A DNA stretch of 64,000 nt from CAVVMA01 sp963830715 (GCA_963830715.1 CAWHNS010000006.1:310001-374000), one strand, 5' to 3'; positions 11,800 through 23,900 are shown, counted from the stretch's first letter. The notes: generated from the letters alone by a model not told the origin. Made by a program: numbers and translations.

Positions 11800-11935
11800 G
11801 ACAAATCGCTTCCCGTAGATTCTTCGCCTTCGGCTGTCGCCTCAGCTCAGAATGACAACTACGGCGTCTCCTGCTTGTCATCCTGAGGTGAGCGCAGCGA
11901 AGCCGAAGGATCTACGCGCAGCGATTCCCCGACCT
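11800..11935. repeat. Inverted pair of a dispersed repeat between gyrB and gyrA
   Basis: The 309-bp gap between gyrB and gyrA has no gene. It holds two head-to-head copies of one repeat. The copy at about 11803-11860 runs through GTAGATTCTTCG to CTCAGAATGACAA; the copy at about 11873-11930 is its near reverse complement (TTGTCATCCTGAGG to GAAGGATCTACGCG). A third copy lies at 43505-43560 between the two hydroxylase genes. The rest of the gap shows nothing recognisable. Confidence 0.7.
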
Positions 11936-12004
11936 CCGTACCAGCACGCGCGGGTAAGTAGTGATGCGGCCAGTTCCCCAATTGCCCTCTTGAAGGAACC
12001 CTAA

Positions 12005-14524
<2,520 letters not shown>

Positions 14525-14584
14525 CTCGCAGTCCCTGACCGTGGCGCACTCAACGCAAGCAGGGAGAGAGTTGTTTCCCGGCGC

Positions 14585-15046
14585 TCATATGCCCATCTTG
14601 ATTCCAGGTGGGAGTTTCCAGTCCCTGGCCGCGAGCTCGCTGCCGATTTGCGAAAACTCCCAGAGATGTCCTTCCAGATCAATCGCACGATAATACCGTC
14701 CGCCCCAGAATCCTGTGTCGATCTCGGTAACGATTCGCGCACCGGCCGCCTTTGCCCGATCGAAATGCCGATCAACGTCGTCCACATAGACCTTAACTGA
14801 CTGCGTGATCTTCCCGACGCTCTTCGGACTGTGCACGTCATGCCCGCCTGAACTGGATATCCCGATTAGACCGTCGCCTGCTTCCATCCAGCTCAGCACG
14901 AAGCCCTTGCCGGTGAGACGCGCGGCGCTCCGCTCGCGCAGGCCGAACGCGCGGGTCAGCCACTCGATCGCTTTGGGCACATCTTCGTAAACGATTCCTG
15001 GAACCACGCGGGGCGTCTGCCAGAGCTGCTTCTTGTTGTTAACCAC
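14585..15046 (-). CDS. VOC-superfamily (glyoxalase/PhnB-like) protein
   Basis: A single-domain vicinal-oxygen-chelate protein of 153 aa with paired beta-alpha-beta-beta-beta modules: VVPGIVYEDVPKAIEWL at the start, VKVYVDDVDRHFDRAKAAG in the middle and YRAIDLEGHLWEFSQ near the end. The GTG at 15046 is preferred over the longer frame because GGAGGAG sits five bases ahead of it. This group covers glyoxalases, dioxygenases and antibiotic-binding proteins; no specific activity can be assigned. It ends convergently with gyrA. Confidence 0.75.
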   Translation of the reverse strand: MVNNKKQLWQTPRVVPGIVYEDVPKAIEWLTRAFGLRERSAARLTGKGFVLSWMEAGDGLIGISSSGGHDVHSPKSVGKITQSVKVYVDDVDRHFDRAKAAGARIVTEIDTGFWGGRYYRAIDLEGHLWEFSQIGSELAARDWKLPPGIKMGI

Positions 15047-15123
15047 GATCTCCTCCTTCCCGGGTTCTTCAAGGACCGACCACATCAAATTCCAAGACGT
15101 TTCCGATCGTCGGCATACATCAC

Positions 15124-15411
15124 TCAGGCCGCTGGCGACACCCGAGAATCTATCTCCGCGCCGTGATCTCGCGCGGCGACCGCCAAATCATGCTGGACCT
15201 GCAGATTCATCCAGAACTGCGGTGCATTGCCGAAATAGCGACCGAGCCTGAGCGCCGTGTCGGGGCTGATCCCGCGCTTTCCATTGATGACCTGGATCAC
15301 GCGCCCGGAAGGCACGCCCAAAGCCAGAGCCAGCCGGTTTGCGCTAAGGCCGCGCGCCTCCAACTCATGCTTCAGGATCTGTCCCGGATGCGCAGGGATT
15401 CTCTTCATCAT
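15124..15411 (-). CDS. higA: HigA-type antitoxin (XRE family)
   Basis: A 95-aa helix-turn-helix protein that would neutralise the upstream HigB toxin and repress the pair. The characteristic HigA start is PAHPGQILKHELEARGLS, then the helix-turn-helix LALALGVPSGRVIQVINGKR, then RLGRYFGNAPQFWMNLQ. ATG at 15411 lies two bases after the higB stop; a GTG at 15417 overlapping the stop as GTGA is an alternative. The toxin-first order is typical for higBA. Confidence 0.9.
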   Translation of the reverse strand: MMKRIPAHPGQILKHELEARGLSANRLALALGVPSGRVIQVINGKRGISPDTALRLGRYFGNAPQFWMNLQVQHDLAVAARDHGAEIDSRVSPAA

Positions 15412-15413
15412 GT

Positions 15414-15701
15414 TCACCCTCGGTGGTAGTTGACGATCTCGACGTTGTAGGCGTTGCCCTTGCGGAATTCGAAGCAGATTCGCCACGGGCCGTTGATTGA
15501 AATTGCCCATTCGCCTTTGCGTCTGCCCTTGAGCCGGTGGAGACGGACACTTCTCAACCGCGGAATATCAGCCAGCGAGGTAGCGGCGTTCAGGATATCC
15601 AGCCTCTCCGCGGCCATGGAAAAATCCAGCGATCGAAACCCGCTTGTCCGTTCCTCCTCGTAAACTTGTCTGGTCGCCCGATTCTTGAAACTCCGGATCA
15701 C
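15414..15701 (-). CDS. higB: HigB/RelE-family toxin
   Basis: A 95-aa RelE-superfamily mRNA interferase expected to cut mRNA on the ribosome. It shows MIRSFKNRATRQVYE at the start, the conserved LHRLKGRRKGEWAISINGPW core and RICFEFRKGNAYNVEIVNYH at the end, including the usual basic and aromatic residues. It starts with GTG 12 bp after the end of the iminopeptidase gene on the same strand, so it may be partly read through from that gene. higA follows immediately. Confidence 0.9.
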   Translation of the reverse strand: MIRSFKNRATRQVYEEERTSGFRSLDFSMAAERLDILNAATSLADIPRLRSVRLHRLKGRRKGEWAISINGPWRICFEFRKGNAYNVEIVNYHRG

Positions 15702-15713
15702 TCAGGAGTGCTA

Positions 15714-16740
15714 CTACGTCTTCCGTACTACGTCAACCGAAGAAGACAATCCGGTACTGTCCGGTGCGAAATTAGGCCCCCCGAGTGCGAATCGATCGGT
15801 TGCGCGGATCAGTTCCCGGGTGATGCCCGCATTCGATGCGTCGTGCCCGACGTCGTCAACGATCACGAGCTTGGCGCGTGGCCACGCCCGGTTGAGTTCC
15901 CACGCCCATCCGATCGGAGCCTGAAGGTCAAAGCGTCCATTCACCATGATTCCGGGAGTGTCGGCCAGCGAGCCGGCATCGCGAAGTACGCTCCCGTCCT
16001 CGAGCCACGCGTTGTGCCGGACGTAATGGGTCACCAAGCGCGCAAACGCCATCGCGAAAGCAGGATCGGTAAATCGGGGTGACAGCCCATGAGCAGGAGG
16101 CCACGCGGGTGTCGCGGACTCCCACGTACACCACGCCAGCGCGGATTGCCGGCGAATCACGGGGTCGGGATCGTGCAGCAGCCGATGGTACGCCTCGACG
16201 ATATCGCCATCTCGTTCGGCCGACCGGCACAGCAGCGCGCAGACGCTCCCACTGCTCCGGGAACAGGACGGCCACACCGCCGCGGAATAGCCAATCAAAC
16301 TCCTTGCGGCGTCCGGTCGTGACACCCCACAGAATGATCTCCGTGACCCGATCCGGATACCGTTCCGCATAGGCGAGCGCCAAGGTGCTGCCCCACGATC
16401 CGCCCAACACCAACCATCGCTCGACATCCAGGTGACGGCGCAGTCGTTCAATGTCCGCGATGAGGTTTGACGTGTTGTTGCTCGACAGGTCCGTATCAGG
16501 TGCGCTTGCGTGTGGGGCACTCCGACCGCAATTCCGCTGATCGAACAGCACTATGCGATAGGCGGCCGGATCGAACAGCCTGCGGTGCCACTTCGTACAG
16601 CCCGATCCGGGACCACCGTGCAAGACAACGGCCGGCTTGCCGCGTGGATTGCCGCAGGTCTCCCAGTAAACGAGGTTGCCGTCACCGACCTCCAACCTGC
16701 CATGCTCGTAGGGAGCGATCTCTGGATAGAGGTCCGTCAT
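15714..16740 (-). CDS. pip: Proline iminopeptidase, alpha/beta hydrolase (frameshifted)
   Basis: Serine peptidase that removes N-terminal proline. The N-terminal half has LHGGPGSGCTKWHRRLFDP (oxyanion region), FDQRNCGRSAPHAS and the nucleophile elbow GGSWGSTLAL. Near 16233 an extra G changes the frame; the second half (SAERDGDIVEAYHRLL, then GRFDLQAP with the Asp and DVGHDASN with the His) lies in the other frame. Ser, Asp and His are therefore all encoded. Read across the shift it is about 340 aa, somewhat longer than usual at the C-terminus because the next stop is late. Confidence 0.85.
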
Positions 16741-16850
16741 GACGCAACCCGCACCCTATCAAGAAACACGGTTGATCAGGCAGCGCGGCGGCGCGGGTCG
16801 CTTGGCGGTCGCGAGCGTGGTATCGTCGCGATTTCCGCGGCCAGTCTGCG

Positions 16851-17312
16851 ATGCGATCGATCATTGTTTTTTTCGCCACCGGTGCCTACACCGGTTATTT
16901 TCCGGTCGCCTCCGGCACCGCCGGCTCGATTCCCGGATTGCTGCTGGCCTGGCTGGTGTTCGCTCCGATGTGGCGCTATTCGAGCGTCCTTTTCCTTGCC
17001 GTTTTCGCGATGCTGTTTGTCATCTCGTGCTGGATCGCCGGCCGCGCCGAGGAGATCTTCGAGCGCCGCGACGATTCCCGAATCGTGATCGACGAGGTGC
17101 TCGGGATGGTGGCGACGATGTTCCTGCTTCCCACCGATTGGCCGCATCTGGCGCTCGGCTTTTTGCTGTTCCGCTTTTTCGATGTAATCAAGCCGTTTCC
17201 CGCCGGCGCTATCGACCGCCGGATGCGCGGTGGGACCGCCGTGATGCTGGACGATCTCGCCTCCGCCGTGTATGCCAATCTCGTGGGCCAGGTGCTGGCG
17301 CGCTTCATCTGA
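16851..17312 (+). CDS. pgpA: Phosphatidylglycerophosphatase A
   Basis: Membrane phosphatase converting phosphatidylglycerol phosphate to phosphatidylglycerol. At 153 aa it has the family hallmarks: TGYFPVASGTAGSIPG near the N-terminus, DSRIVIDEVLGMV in the middle and FRFFDVIKPFPAGAIDRR, then the LDDLASAVYANLV end. Three to four membrane helices are visible. The start is an ATG at 16851; cinA begins 32 bp downstream on the same strand, so the two are probably co-transcribed. Confidence 0.92.
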   Translation: MRSIIVFFATGAYTGYFPVASGTAGSIPGLLLAWLVFAPMWRYSSVLFLAVFAMLFVISCWIAGRAEEIFERRDDSRIVIDEVLGMVATMFLLPTDWPHLALGFLLFRFFDVIKPFPAGAIDRRMRGGTAVMLDDLASAVYANLVGQVLARFI

Positions 17313-17344
17313 AGCGCGGCCATTGTCAGGCCAGGAATATTGCG

Positions 17345-18628
17345 ATGATTCAGCGGGCCGTAATTCTCTCGACCGGCGACGAGCTGACTACCGGACGCAT
17401 CGTCGATACCAACGCCAACTTTCTCGCCGACAAGCTGGCCGAGATCGGGATCGACCTGGTCGCCGTGCTGACCGTCGGCGATGTCCCCGAACGCCTTGAG
17501 TGGGCATGGCGCACGGCGATCGCGATGGCCGACATCGTGGTATCGACCGGCGGTATCGGGCCGACCGCCGACGATCTCACCACGGAGACGGTGGCGCGCG
17601 TGGCTGGCCGCAAGCTCTGGCGCTCCGACGAGATCGTGAGCAACATCAGGCGCCTGTTCGCGTCGATCGGACGCCCGATGCCCGAGAACAACCTGAAGCA
17701 GGCGATGTTCCCCGAAGGCGCGGAGATTCTCCCGAACCCGCTAGGCACCGCGCCCGGCTTCCGGCTCGAAGTGGCTGAGGGGGGCCATACCGCGCACCTG
17801 ATTGTGATGCCGGGCGTGCCGCGCGAGATGAAGCCGATGATGGAGAACACGGTCGTGCCGTGGATCAGGGCCAATCGCGGGAGCGACAAGGTCTATGCGG
17901 TGCGCGTTTTCCAGACCTTCGGAATCAGCGAGTCGGCGCTCGACGAGGCGGTCGCCGGGCTGATAGCTCCCGATGAGGGGCGCGTGGCTTTTCGCGCGAG
18001 CTTCCCGCAGATCTCGCTCAGAGTGACGGTCGAGGGGAAGCCGGGAGAAGTCGAGCGCAAGCTGGAAGAGCTTTCGGAGCGCGTGCGCGGGAAAATCTCG
18101 GAAAACGTTTTCGCCGAGGGCGACGCGACGATGGAAGAAGTCGTCGGGCGGTTGCTCGCCGAAAAGAAGCTCAAACTCGCGATTGCGGAATCATGCACCG
18201 GCGGCTTGATCGGGCATCGATTGACCAACGTCCCGGGCAGCTCGCGCTACCTGAAGGCGGACCTGGTCACCTATTCAAATGACGCCAAGGCGAAAATACT
18301 CGGCGTGAACGAAGACACCCTCAAGCAACATGGCGCGGTCAGCGAGCCATGCGTGATCGAGATGGCACGCGGAGCGCGCGCTCGGGTCGGTGCGGATGTC
18401 GCGATCGCCACCTCAGGAATCGCCGGCCCCGACGGCGGCACGCCCGAGCGCCCGGTCGGCACGGTGTGCATCGCGATGGTCGCCGATGAGCTCAGCGCGT
18501 CGCGCCGCTATCAGTTGCGGGGTACGCGCGACTGGATAAAACTGCTCACCTCGCAGATCGCGCTCGACTGGCTGCGCCGCTACGCGCTCGGCCTTCCGGT
18601 GGGCGAGTCGGCGCTGTTCAGACGCTAG
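17345..18628 (+). CDS. cinA: CinA family protein (NMN deamidase / ADP-ribose pyrophosphatase type)
   Basis: A 427-aa two-domain protein. The N-terminal molybdopterin-binding-like (COG1058) domain has STGDELTTGRIVDTNANFLA and STGGIGPTADDLT. The C-terminal CinA domain, an NMN amidohydrolase in characterised members, has AESCTGGLIGHRLTNVPGSS and ATSGIAGPDGGTPERPVG. It is implicated in pyridine-nucleotide recycling and, in some species, competence. The ATG at 17345 was chosen over a longer open frame because it matches the family N-terminus. Its TAG stop shares a CTAG with the convergent MFS gene. Confidence 0.92.
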   Translation: MIQRAVILSTGDELTTGRIVDTNANFLADKLAEIGIDLVAVLTVGDVPERLEWAWRTAIAMADIVVSTGGIGPTADDLTTETVARVAGRKLWRSDEIVSNIRRLFASIGRPMPENNLKQAMFPEGAEILPNPLGTAPGFRLEVAEGGHTAHLIVMPGVPREMKPMMENTVVPWIRANRGSDKVYAVRVFQTFGISESALDEAVAGLIAPDEGRVAFRASFPQISLRVTVEGKPGEVERKLEELSERVRGKISENVFAEGDATMEEVVGRLLAEKKLKLAIAESCTGGLIGHRLTNVPGSSRYLKADLVTYSNDAKAKILGVNEDTLKQHGAVSEPCVIEMARGARARVGADVAIATSGIAGPDGGTPERPVGTVCIAMVADELSASRRYQLRGTRDWIKLLTSQIALDWLRRYALGLPVGESALFRR

Positions 18629-19921
18629 CCTGAAAACTTCGGATCGCCGCTGGCCCATCGGAGATAGCCGGCGCCGGCGACCAGGTAGACCGCGGCCGTC
18701 AGGTAGAAGACCGCGGCGAACGAGCCGGTCGCGCGCAGTATGAACCCGGCTGCGGCCACGCCCACGATTCCCGGGATCGTCGCGATAGTGTTGGAGATCC
18801 CCATCAGGACGCCGGCGTAGCGCGATCCTATGTCCAGGTGGTTGACCCCGAACGCCGCCAGACCGAGCGAGTTGCCGGCCGTGGAGATTGCGACCAGCAC
18901 GACGGCGATTGCGGGCGACCGCGAGGCGGGAAGCACGAACAGCGGCGCCGCTCCGATCGCAAATGCGGCGGTCTGAACCAGCTTTCGCACCGTCGTGGTA
19001 CTGAATCCGCGAGCCGCGAGCCCGTCGGCGATCCATCCGCCCGCATTGCTTGCAGCGAACGTCACCAGCCACGGGATCAGCGCCAGGCTTCCCACGCGCT
19101 CGAGCGGGACGCCGAGTATTACGCTGAGATAGGTGGGAAGCCAGAGCAGCAGGATGTTGAATCCCCAGTTGTGACCGACGTGCGCGAGCACGATCGCCCA
19201 GCACGGCTTTCTCGCGCAAGATCGCATCCCAGGGCACGCGATCGGCGGGTGAGGCTGCCGGGCGGCCGGCCAGAATAGTCTCGAGCTGGCGGCGGCTCAG
19301 GCCGCGTGCTTCCTCCGGCCGGTCCGCGGCCTTCGCGATCCAGGCCGCGAGCCACGCGGCGCCCAGCAGACCGGAGATATAGAACAGCGCGCGCCATCCG
19401 AGCGCCACGATAATCACGGGACTCGCCAGCAGCGCGATCACCGTGCCGAGGAACATCCCGCTGAAGTTGAGCGTGATCGCGCGGGCCCGCTCCGAGGCCG
19501 GCGTCCATCGCGCGGCCAGGCTGTGAATCGCCGGGAAGTTGAAGCCCTCGCCCAAGCCGAGCAATACCCGGACGCCGAGTAGCGTCGCGAAAGACGCGCT
19601 CGCCAGCGGGGTGACGAGTGTAGCCGCGGACCAGACGGCCACGCCAAGCGCGAGCACCCTCTTGCCGCCGAACCGATCGGCCATCCATCCGCCGGCGAGC
19701 TGCGGCCACAGGTAACCCCAGAAGAAGGCCGACAGCACCAGGCCCTGAGCGGCGGCGTCGTAATGCTTCTCGCGAGCGAGCGGGATGATCGCGATGGAGA
19801 TGCTGACCCGATCCAGGTAGCAGAGGACCGTGGCGAGCGAGAACAGGACGATTACAGTGTAACGCCGCGGCCATCCGGGCAAGGCGGCGGGCGGGGCGCT
19901 GATCCTCGCTGGCTCGCCCAT
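18625..19921 (-). CDS. MFS transporter, ACS/anion-cation symporter type (frameshifted)
   Basis: Twelve-helix major facilitator of about 430 aa. The N-terminal half has CYLDRVSISIAIIPLA and the motif GGWMADRFGGKRVL between helices 2 and 3, typical of the phthalate/anion:cation symporter group. An extra A in an AAA run near 19208 splits it: ILREK ends the first frame and PCWAIVLAHVGHNWGFN begins the second, which carries helices 7 to 12 and ends in WASGDPKFSG. The substrate is unknown; relatives take up organic acids or sugar acids. The start ATG is at 19921. Confidence 0.8.
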
Positions 19922-20065
19922 ATGTCGGGAGTCTAGGCTACCGCATGCCCGGCGCGCCACTCGGCTTCCGATTCGGGCGCCAGGCGCGAACCGCCCCGCA
20001 AGCCCTGTTTCGGAAGCAGCGACGGCGACCGGCCACTCGCGGCCGCGATCGACGAATTGCGATTC

Positions 20066-20494
20066 CTATCGTCCGAGCGCCTGCCGGATCGTGTTGAGGA
20101 TATAGATGAAGTCGTGCTTGCTGCGCACGTCGCCCATCATCGCGACCCGCGACAGCGCCTCCATCTCCTGCTCCGAAATGTTGTGAATCCGCCGCAGCCG
20201 GGCATCGCCGCGGAACTCCGACCACGCCGACTTGGTGTCGCGCTGCTCGTGGGCTTTCACCAGATCGGCGGCCTGCGGATTGGCGAGGAAAAACAGCTCG
20301 CGGCGATCGAGCAGGAGCACGTCGGCGAGCCGCGTGAGCACCTTGTCCGACGGATGACGTTTGCCGGATTCGAGATGTCCCACGTACGGCGTCGAGGTCT
20401 TGATCCTGCGAGCGACTTCTTCCTGAGTCAAATCGAGTTGACGACGCCGCTCGCGGACGACCTGACCAAAGTTCCGATCCTTTGCCTTTGCCAT
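20066..20494 (-). CDS. XRE-family transcriptional regulator
   Basis: A 142-aa DNA-binding protein. Residues 10-65 form a Cro/C1-type helix-turn-helix (LDLTQEEVARRIKTSTPYVG, then LESGKRHPSDKVLTRLADVL). The C-terminal part, about 70 residues, is helical with no known ligand domain. GGGAG seven bases before the ATG is a good ribosome-binding site. The 0.5-kb gene-free region upstream contains inverted repeats that could be its operators. The target is unknown. Confidence 0.85.
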   Translation of the reverse strand: MAKAKDRNFGQVVRERRRQLDLTQEEVARRIKTSTPYVGHLESGKRHPSDKVLTRLADVLLLDRRELFFLANPQAADLVKAHEQRDTKSAWSEFRGDARLRRIHNISEQEMEALSRVAMMGDVRSKHDFIYILNTIRQALGR

Positions 20495-20604
20495 GATAGC
20501 TCCCTCTCAAGTGCCCCGTGCCTGTCCAGGCTGGTCAACATTGCTGTGAGTTTTCAATTCGCTGCCGGAGTGCTCGGCCGGCAGCGTGCTCAAGATCACA
20601 TGGT

Positions 20605-20741
20605 TACATCATGTAGCATTGCTGAAACAGGAGGGCAACAGGAAAGAGCCGTTGCGGACTTGGGGAGGGCAGTGAACATATTTGACGAAAAAGTCGAGGA
20701 CCTGTCCGCTTTTGATGATCGTACAAAAAGTATAATCATCA
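20605..20741. promoter_or_regulatory. Inverted repeats and embedded TATAAT in a 0.5-kb intergenic region
   Basis: The gap 20495-21005 has no convincing gene and is visibly AT-richer than its surroundings. It holds a short palindrome TACAT-C-ATGTA (20605-20615) and an imperfect 12-bp inverted repeat with a 5-nt A loop (20713-20724 and 20730-20741; 10 of 12 positions pair). A consensus TATAAT (20731-20736, + strand) lies inside the right arm, so a protein bound there would block that -10 element. No clear gene starts downstream on the + strand. The remaining sequence shows nothing recognisable. Confidence 0.4.
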
Positions 20742-21005
20742 CGGGACCCGGACCGTGTCAGCCCCCGGCGGACAACCTGTAGATGTATTAGAATTTTTCA
20801 TGAAGGAACCGCGTCTTCCCTTCAAAGACGCGAGAAATTTGCGAGATTCTTCGTGTACCGGAAGCGCCCCTTACTATAACTGACGGTTATGGAAACTTAC
20901 TCGTGCCTGAGGCGTTGGGATCGCGCTCTGGCCCGTCAAAATGGCGCAAGACTATTCCCTCCGTATCGAACGGGCATTTCTGCCGGAGCGCTCGCTGTCC
21001 GCCGG

Positions 21006-22172
21006 TCAGTACGATCGCGGCAATCCGAGGACGTGCTCGCTTATCGAATTGAGCACCATCTCCTGGGACACCGGCGCGATCTTCAGCAGCCGGCATTCGC
21101 GGAAGTAGCGCTCGACGTCGTAGTCGCGCACGTATCCGTAGCCGCCCAGGGTCTGGACCGCGCGGTCGCAGGCTTCGAACGAGGCGTCCGCCGCCCGGAG
21201 CTTGGCGATGTTGGCCTCGGCCCCGCAGGGTTTGCGATGGTCGAACAGCCAGGCCGCCTTGAACATCATCAGTTCGGCGACCTCGAGCTTGGCGTGCGCG
21301 TCGGCCAGCGGATGCGCGATCGCCTGGTTCCGGCCGATCGGCCGGTTGAAGACGATCCGCTCCTTCGCGTAGCGAACGGCCCGATCGAGCGCCGCGCGGC
21401 CGATTCCGATCGCTTCCGCGGCCACCAGGATCCGTTCCGGATTGAGCCCGTCGAGCAGACAGTGGAAGCCCTTTCCCTCGCCGCCGACCAGATCCGAAGC
21501 CGGCGCTTTGAGATTGTCGATGAACAGCAGATTGGTGTCGACCGCGTGGCGGCCGAGCTTTTCGAGCTCGCGGGCTTCGACCGCGCCCGGATCGAGATCG
21601 GCGAAGAACAGGCTCATTCCGTCGGTCTTCTTCGCGGCCTGCTCGTATGGCGTCGTGCGGGTCAGCAGCAGCATCTTGCGCGCTTCTTTGGCTTTGGTGG
21701 TAAAGACCTTGCGGCCGTTGATGACATAGCAGTCGCCGTCGCGGCGCGCGCTGGTTTTAATGCGCGTGATATCGTTGCCGGCGTCGGGTTCTGTGACGGC
21801 GAAAGCGACGTGGAGTTCGCCGCTCACGACCTGTGGCAGGTAGCGGCGCTTCTGCTCCTCGCTGCCGTGAATCACGAGCGGACTCACGCCGAAGATCGAC
21901 AAATGGATGGCGCTCGCGGCGTTCATCGCGCCACCCGAGGCTGCCACTTCGCGCATCACGAGCGCCGCCTCGGTGACTCCCAGGCCGCTGCCCCCATATC
22001 GTTCCGGAATTGCGACTCCGAGGTAGCCCGCCCCCGCGACTGCGGCATAGAAATCGTGCGGAAATTCTCCGGCCGCATCCTTCCGGCGCCAATACTCATC
22101 GGGAAAGCGCTGGCATAGCGTGCGCACTTGCCGAACGATTTCCTGCTGGGCTGAAGTCAGTTCGAAATCCAT
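21006..22172 (-). CDS. Acyl-CoA dehydrogenase
   Basis: FAD flavoprotein oxidising an acyl-CoA to the trans-2-enoyl-CoA, 388 aa from the ATG at 22172 (MDFELTSAQQ). Family motifs: AVTEPDAGNDI (FAD/substrate loop), YVINGRKVFTT, and TLGGYGYVRDYDVERYFREC near the C-terminus. The position of the usual MCAD catalytic Glu (EGT in most members) reads AP, but GLNPERI has Glu where isovaleryl- and long-chain acyl-CoA dehydrogenases carry their base, so it is probably active and of that type. It stands alone, with no beta-oxidation partner adjacent. Confidence 0.85.
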   Translation of the reverse strand: MDFELTSAQQEIVRQVRTLCQRFPDEYWRRKDAAGEFPHDFYAAVAGAGYLGVAIPERYGGSGLGVTEAALVMREVAASGGAMNAASAIHLSIFGVSPLVIHGSEEQKRRYLPQVVSGELHVAFAVTEPDAGNDITRIKTSARRDGDCYVINGRKVFTTKAKEARKMLLLTRTTPYEQAAKKTDGMSLFFADLDPGAVEARELEKLGRHAVDTNLLFIDNLKAPASDLVGGEGKGFHCLLDGLNPERILVAAEAIGIGRAALDRAVRYAKERIVFNRPIGRNQAIAHPLADAHAKLEVAELMMFKAAWLFDHRKPCGAEANIAKLRAADASFEACDRAVQTLGGYGYVRDYDVERYFRECRLLKIAPVSQEMVLNSISEHVLGLPRSY

Positions 22173-22433
22173 CTGATTATCCTGTGGATTGTCGTGCAAT
22201 TTGCACTGACTGCGAAGACGATGTTAGCGCCGAAGTTCTGAGTAAAGAAACGGCAGATGCTGCCTTGCGGGGCGTCATGGGGCGCATCGCGCGATCTTCA
22301 CAAGCGCTCCCCTCACGCCTTTTAAGCAATTGTTAGCGGGTACGAATCTTGAACGCGTCCCTCCGGACCCGCGTTTTGCGGGTCTGGAGGAGTGCAATCG
22401 AATCGCGGCATCGGACCGCACGAAGGAGGCAGT

Positions 22434-23900
22434 GTGATCAGATACATCATGGACCGGGGGATATGGGGCGCCGCGCTGGCAGCCGGCTTTGCTTTGGTGA
22501 TTGGACTGTGCGCGACGAGTGGCGTTCGCGCCGCCGACGACAGCGGAGGCGCAGATCCGCCGAAGAAAGTCAGGAAGCATGTCAGAACGCCTGCAGCTGT
22601 GTCTACCACCACTATGACGATGGGCCCGAGCGCGACGCAGAGGCTCGATGAGCTCAACGGTGAAGTGACCAACCTGCGCGCTTCGGAGGCTACGGAAGGC
22701 GCAGCCGTCGCCGAAGTGAAGAAACAGATCATGGTCGCGACGCCGCAGGCGAGCGCGACGCCCGCGACGATCGGAGAGCACGTCGGCGCTCTGGAGGCCA
22801 ATCTGGCCGCCACCCAAAAGAGTATTTCGGACAACCTCGGAGTGAACATCCACGGGCTGGTCGACGCGAGCTACGAGCACAACTTCAACCAGCCGGTGGG
22901 GAACGCGAATTTCACCCGCGCCTGGGACCACGACGGATTCCAGCTAACCCAGGGCAACCTGCATATCGAGAAGGATGGCACGGTCGGCTTCGTGACCGAT
23001 CTCAACGTCGGCCAGGTCGCCAACTCGATTTCATCAGTAACGCATTACTCGAATGTCGCGCCTGTCGGTGGGCAATGGTTCGATGCGACCCAATACTACC
23101 TGACTTACACGGCGCCGATCGGTTCCGGGTTGAGCCTGCAAGCAGGACGGTTCGTAACGCTGCTTGGAGAGGAGATCATCCCGACCTACAGCAACCAGAA
23201 TTTCAACGAGACGCGGAGCTTTTTGTTCAACCTCGGCGTGCCGCTGACCCATACGGGTATTCGCGGAACTTACACGGTGAACGACTACGTTGCGTTTACC
23301 GCCGGCGCCAACAACGGGTGGGACGACCCCGCGGCCAACAACAACGGCGGCCCGACCGGCGAGGGCGAATTGACGCTGAACAACAAGGACAAGTCGGTGG
23401 CGCTGGTGGTCAACGGGACCTACGGGTCGCAGGCGATTAACCACTCGAACTCGAACCTGGGATCGATCGATCCGATCTTCACCTGGAAGCCGTCCTTTGT
23501 CCCGAACCTTACTCTCGCCACCGAATATCTGTACGCGTCTGAGACCGGACCGGTGATCAACCGTCATAGCGCTTCATGGCAGGGCGCGGCGCAATACATC
23601 GTCTATGATTGGAACCAGTGGGAATTCGCGGGCCGCGGCGAGTTCTTCGATGACCAGGACGGTGCGCGCATCGGCCCCGATTTCAACGGCAGGGTCAAGG
23701 CGCAGACGCTATACGAAATTACCCCGACCGTAACCTACAAGGTGCCGCAGGTTACTGGACTGCTGCTCCGCGCCGAGTACCGTCATGACGAGGGCGGCCT
23801 TCACTACTTCACCAACAACAACTTCGTGAGTCCGGTGACCGGCCAGCACCTCTGGGAGGGCCAGGACACGCTTACCGGCTCGATGATCTATGCGTTCTGA
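22434..23900 (+). CDS. Outer-membrane beta-barrel porin (BBP2/OmpL-like)
   Basis: A 488-aa exported protein. The GTG at 22434 is chosen because AAGGAGG precedes it by five bases. A signal peptide ends near SGVRAADD. A short linker and coiled-coil segment (RLDELNGEVTNLRAS, then AEVKKQI) comes before a barrel of about 340 residues rich in alternating aromatic strands, starting at NIHGLVDASYEHNF and ending in TLTGSMIYAF with the C-terminal Phe needed for BAM recognition. It resembles putative beta-barrel porin-2 proteins. A strong terminator follows. The substrate is unknown. Confidence 0.75.
   Translation: MIRYIMDRGIWGAALAAGFALVIGLCATSGVRAADDSGGADPPKKVRKHVRTPAAVSTTTMTMGPSATQRLDELNGEVTNLRASEATEGAAVAEVKKQIMVATPQASATPATIGEHVGALEANLAATQKSISDNLGVNIHGLVDASYEHNFNQPVGNANFTRAWDHDGFQLTQGNLHIEKDGTVGFVTDLNVGQVANSISSVTHYSNVAPVGGQWFDATQYYLTYTAPIGSGLSLQAGRFVTLLGEEIIPTYSNQNFNETRSFLFNLGVPLTHTGIRGTYTVNDYVAFTAGANNGWDDPAANNNGGPTGEGELTLNNKDKSVALVVNGTYGSQAINHSNSNLGSIDPIFTWKPSFVPNLTLATEYLYASETGPVINRHSASWQGAAQYIVYDWNQWEFAGRGEFFDDQDGARIGPDFNGRVKAQTLYEITPTVTYKVPQVTGLLLRAEYRHDEGGLHYFTNNNFVSPVTGQHLWEGQDTLTGSMIYAF

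Noticed and set aside
20800..20883. 27-codon ORF in the XRE-ACAD gap
   Set aside because: No ribosome-binding site and no homology visible.
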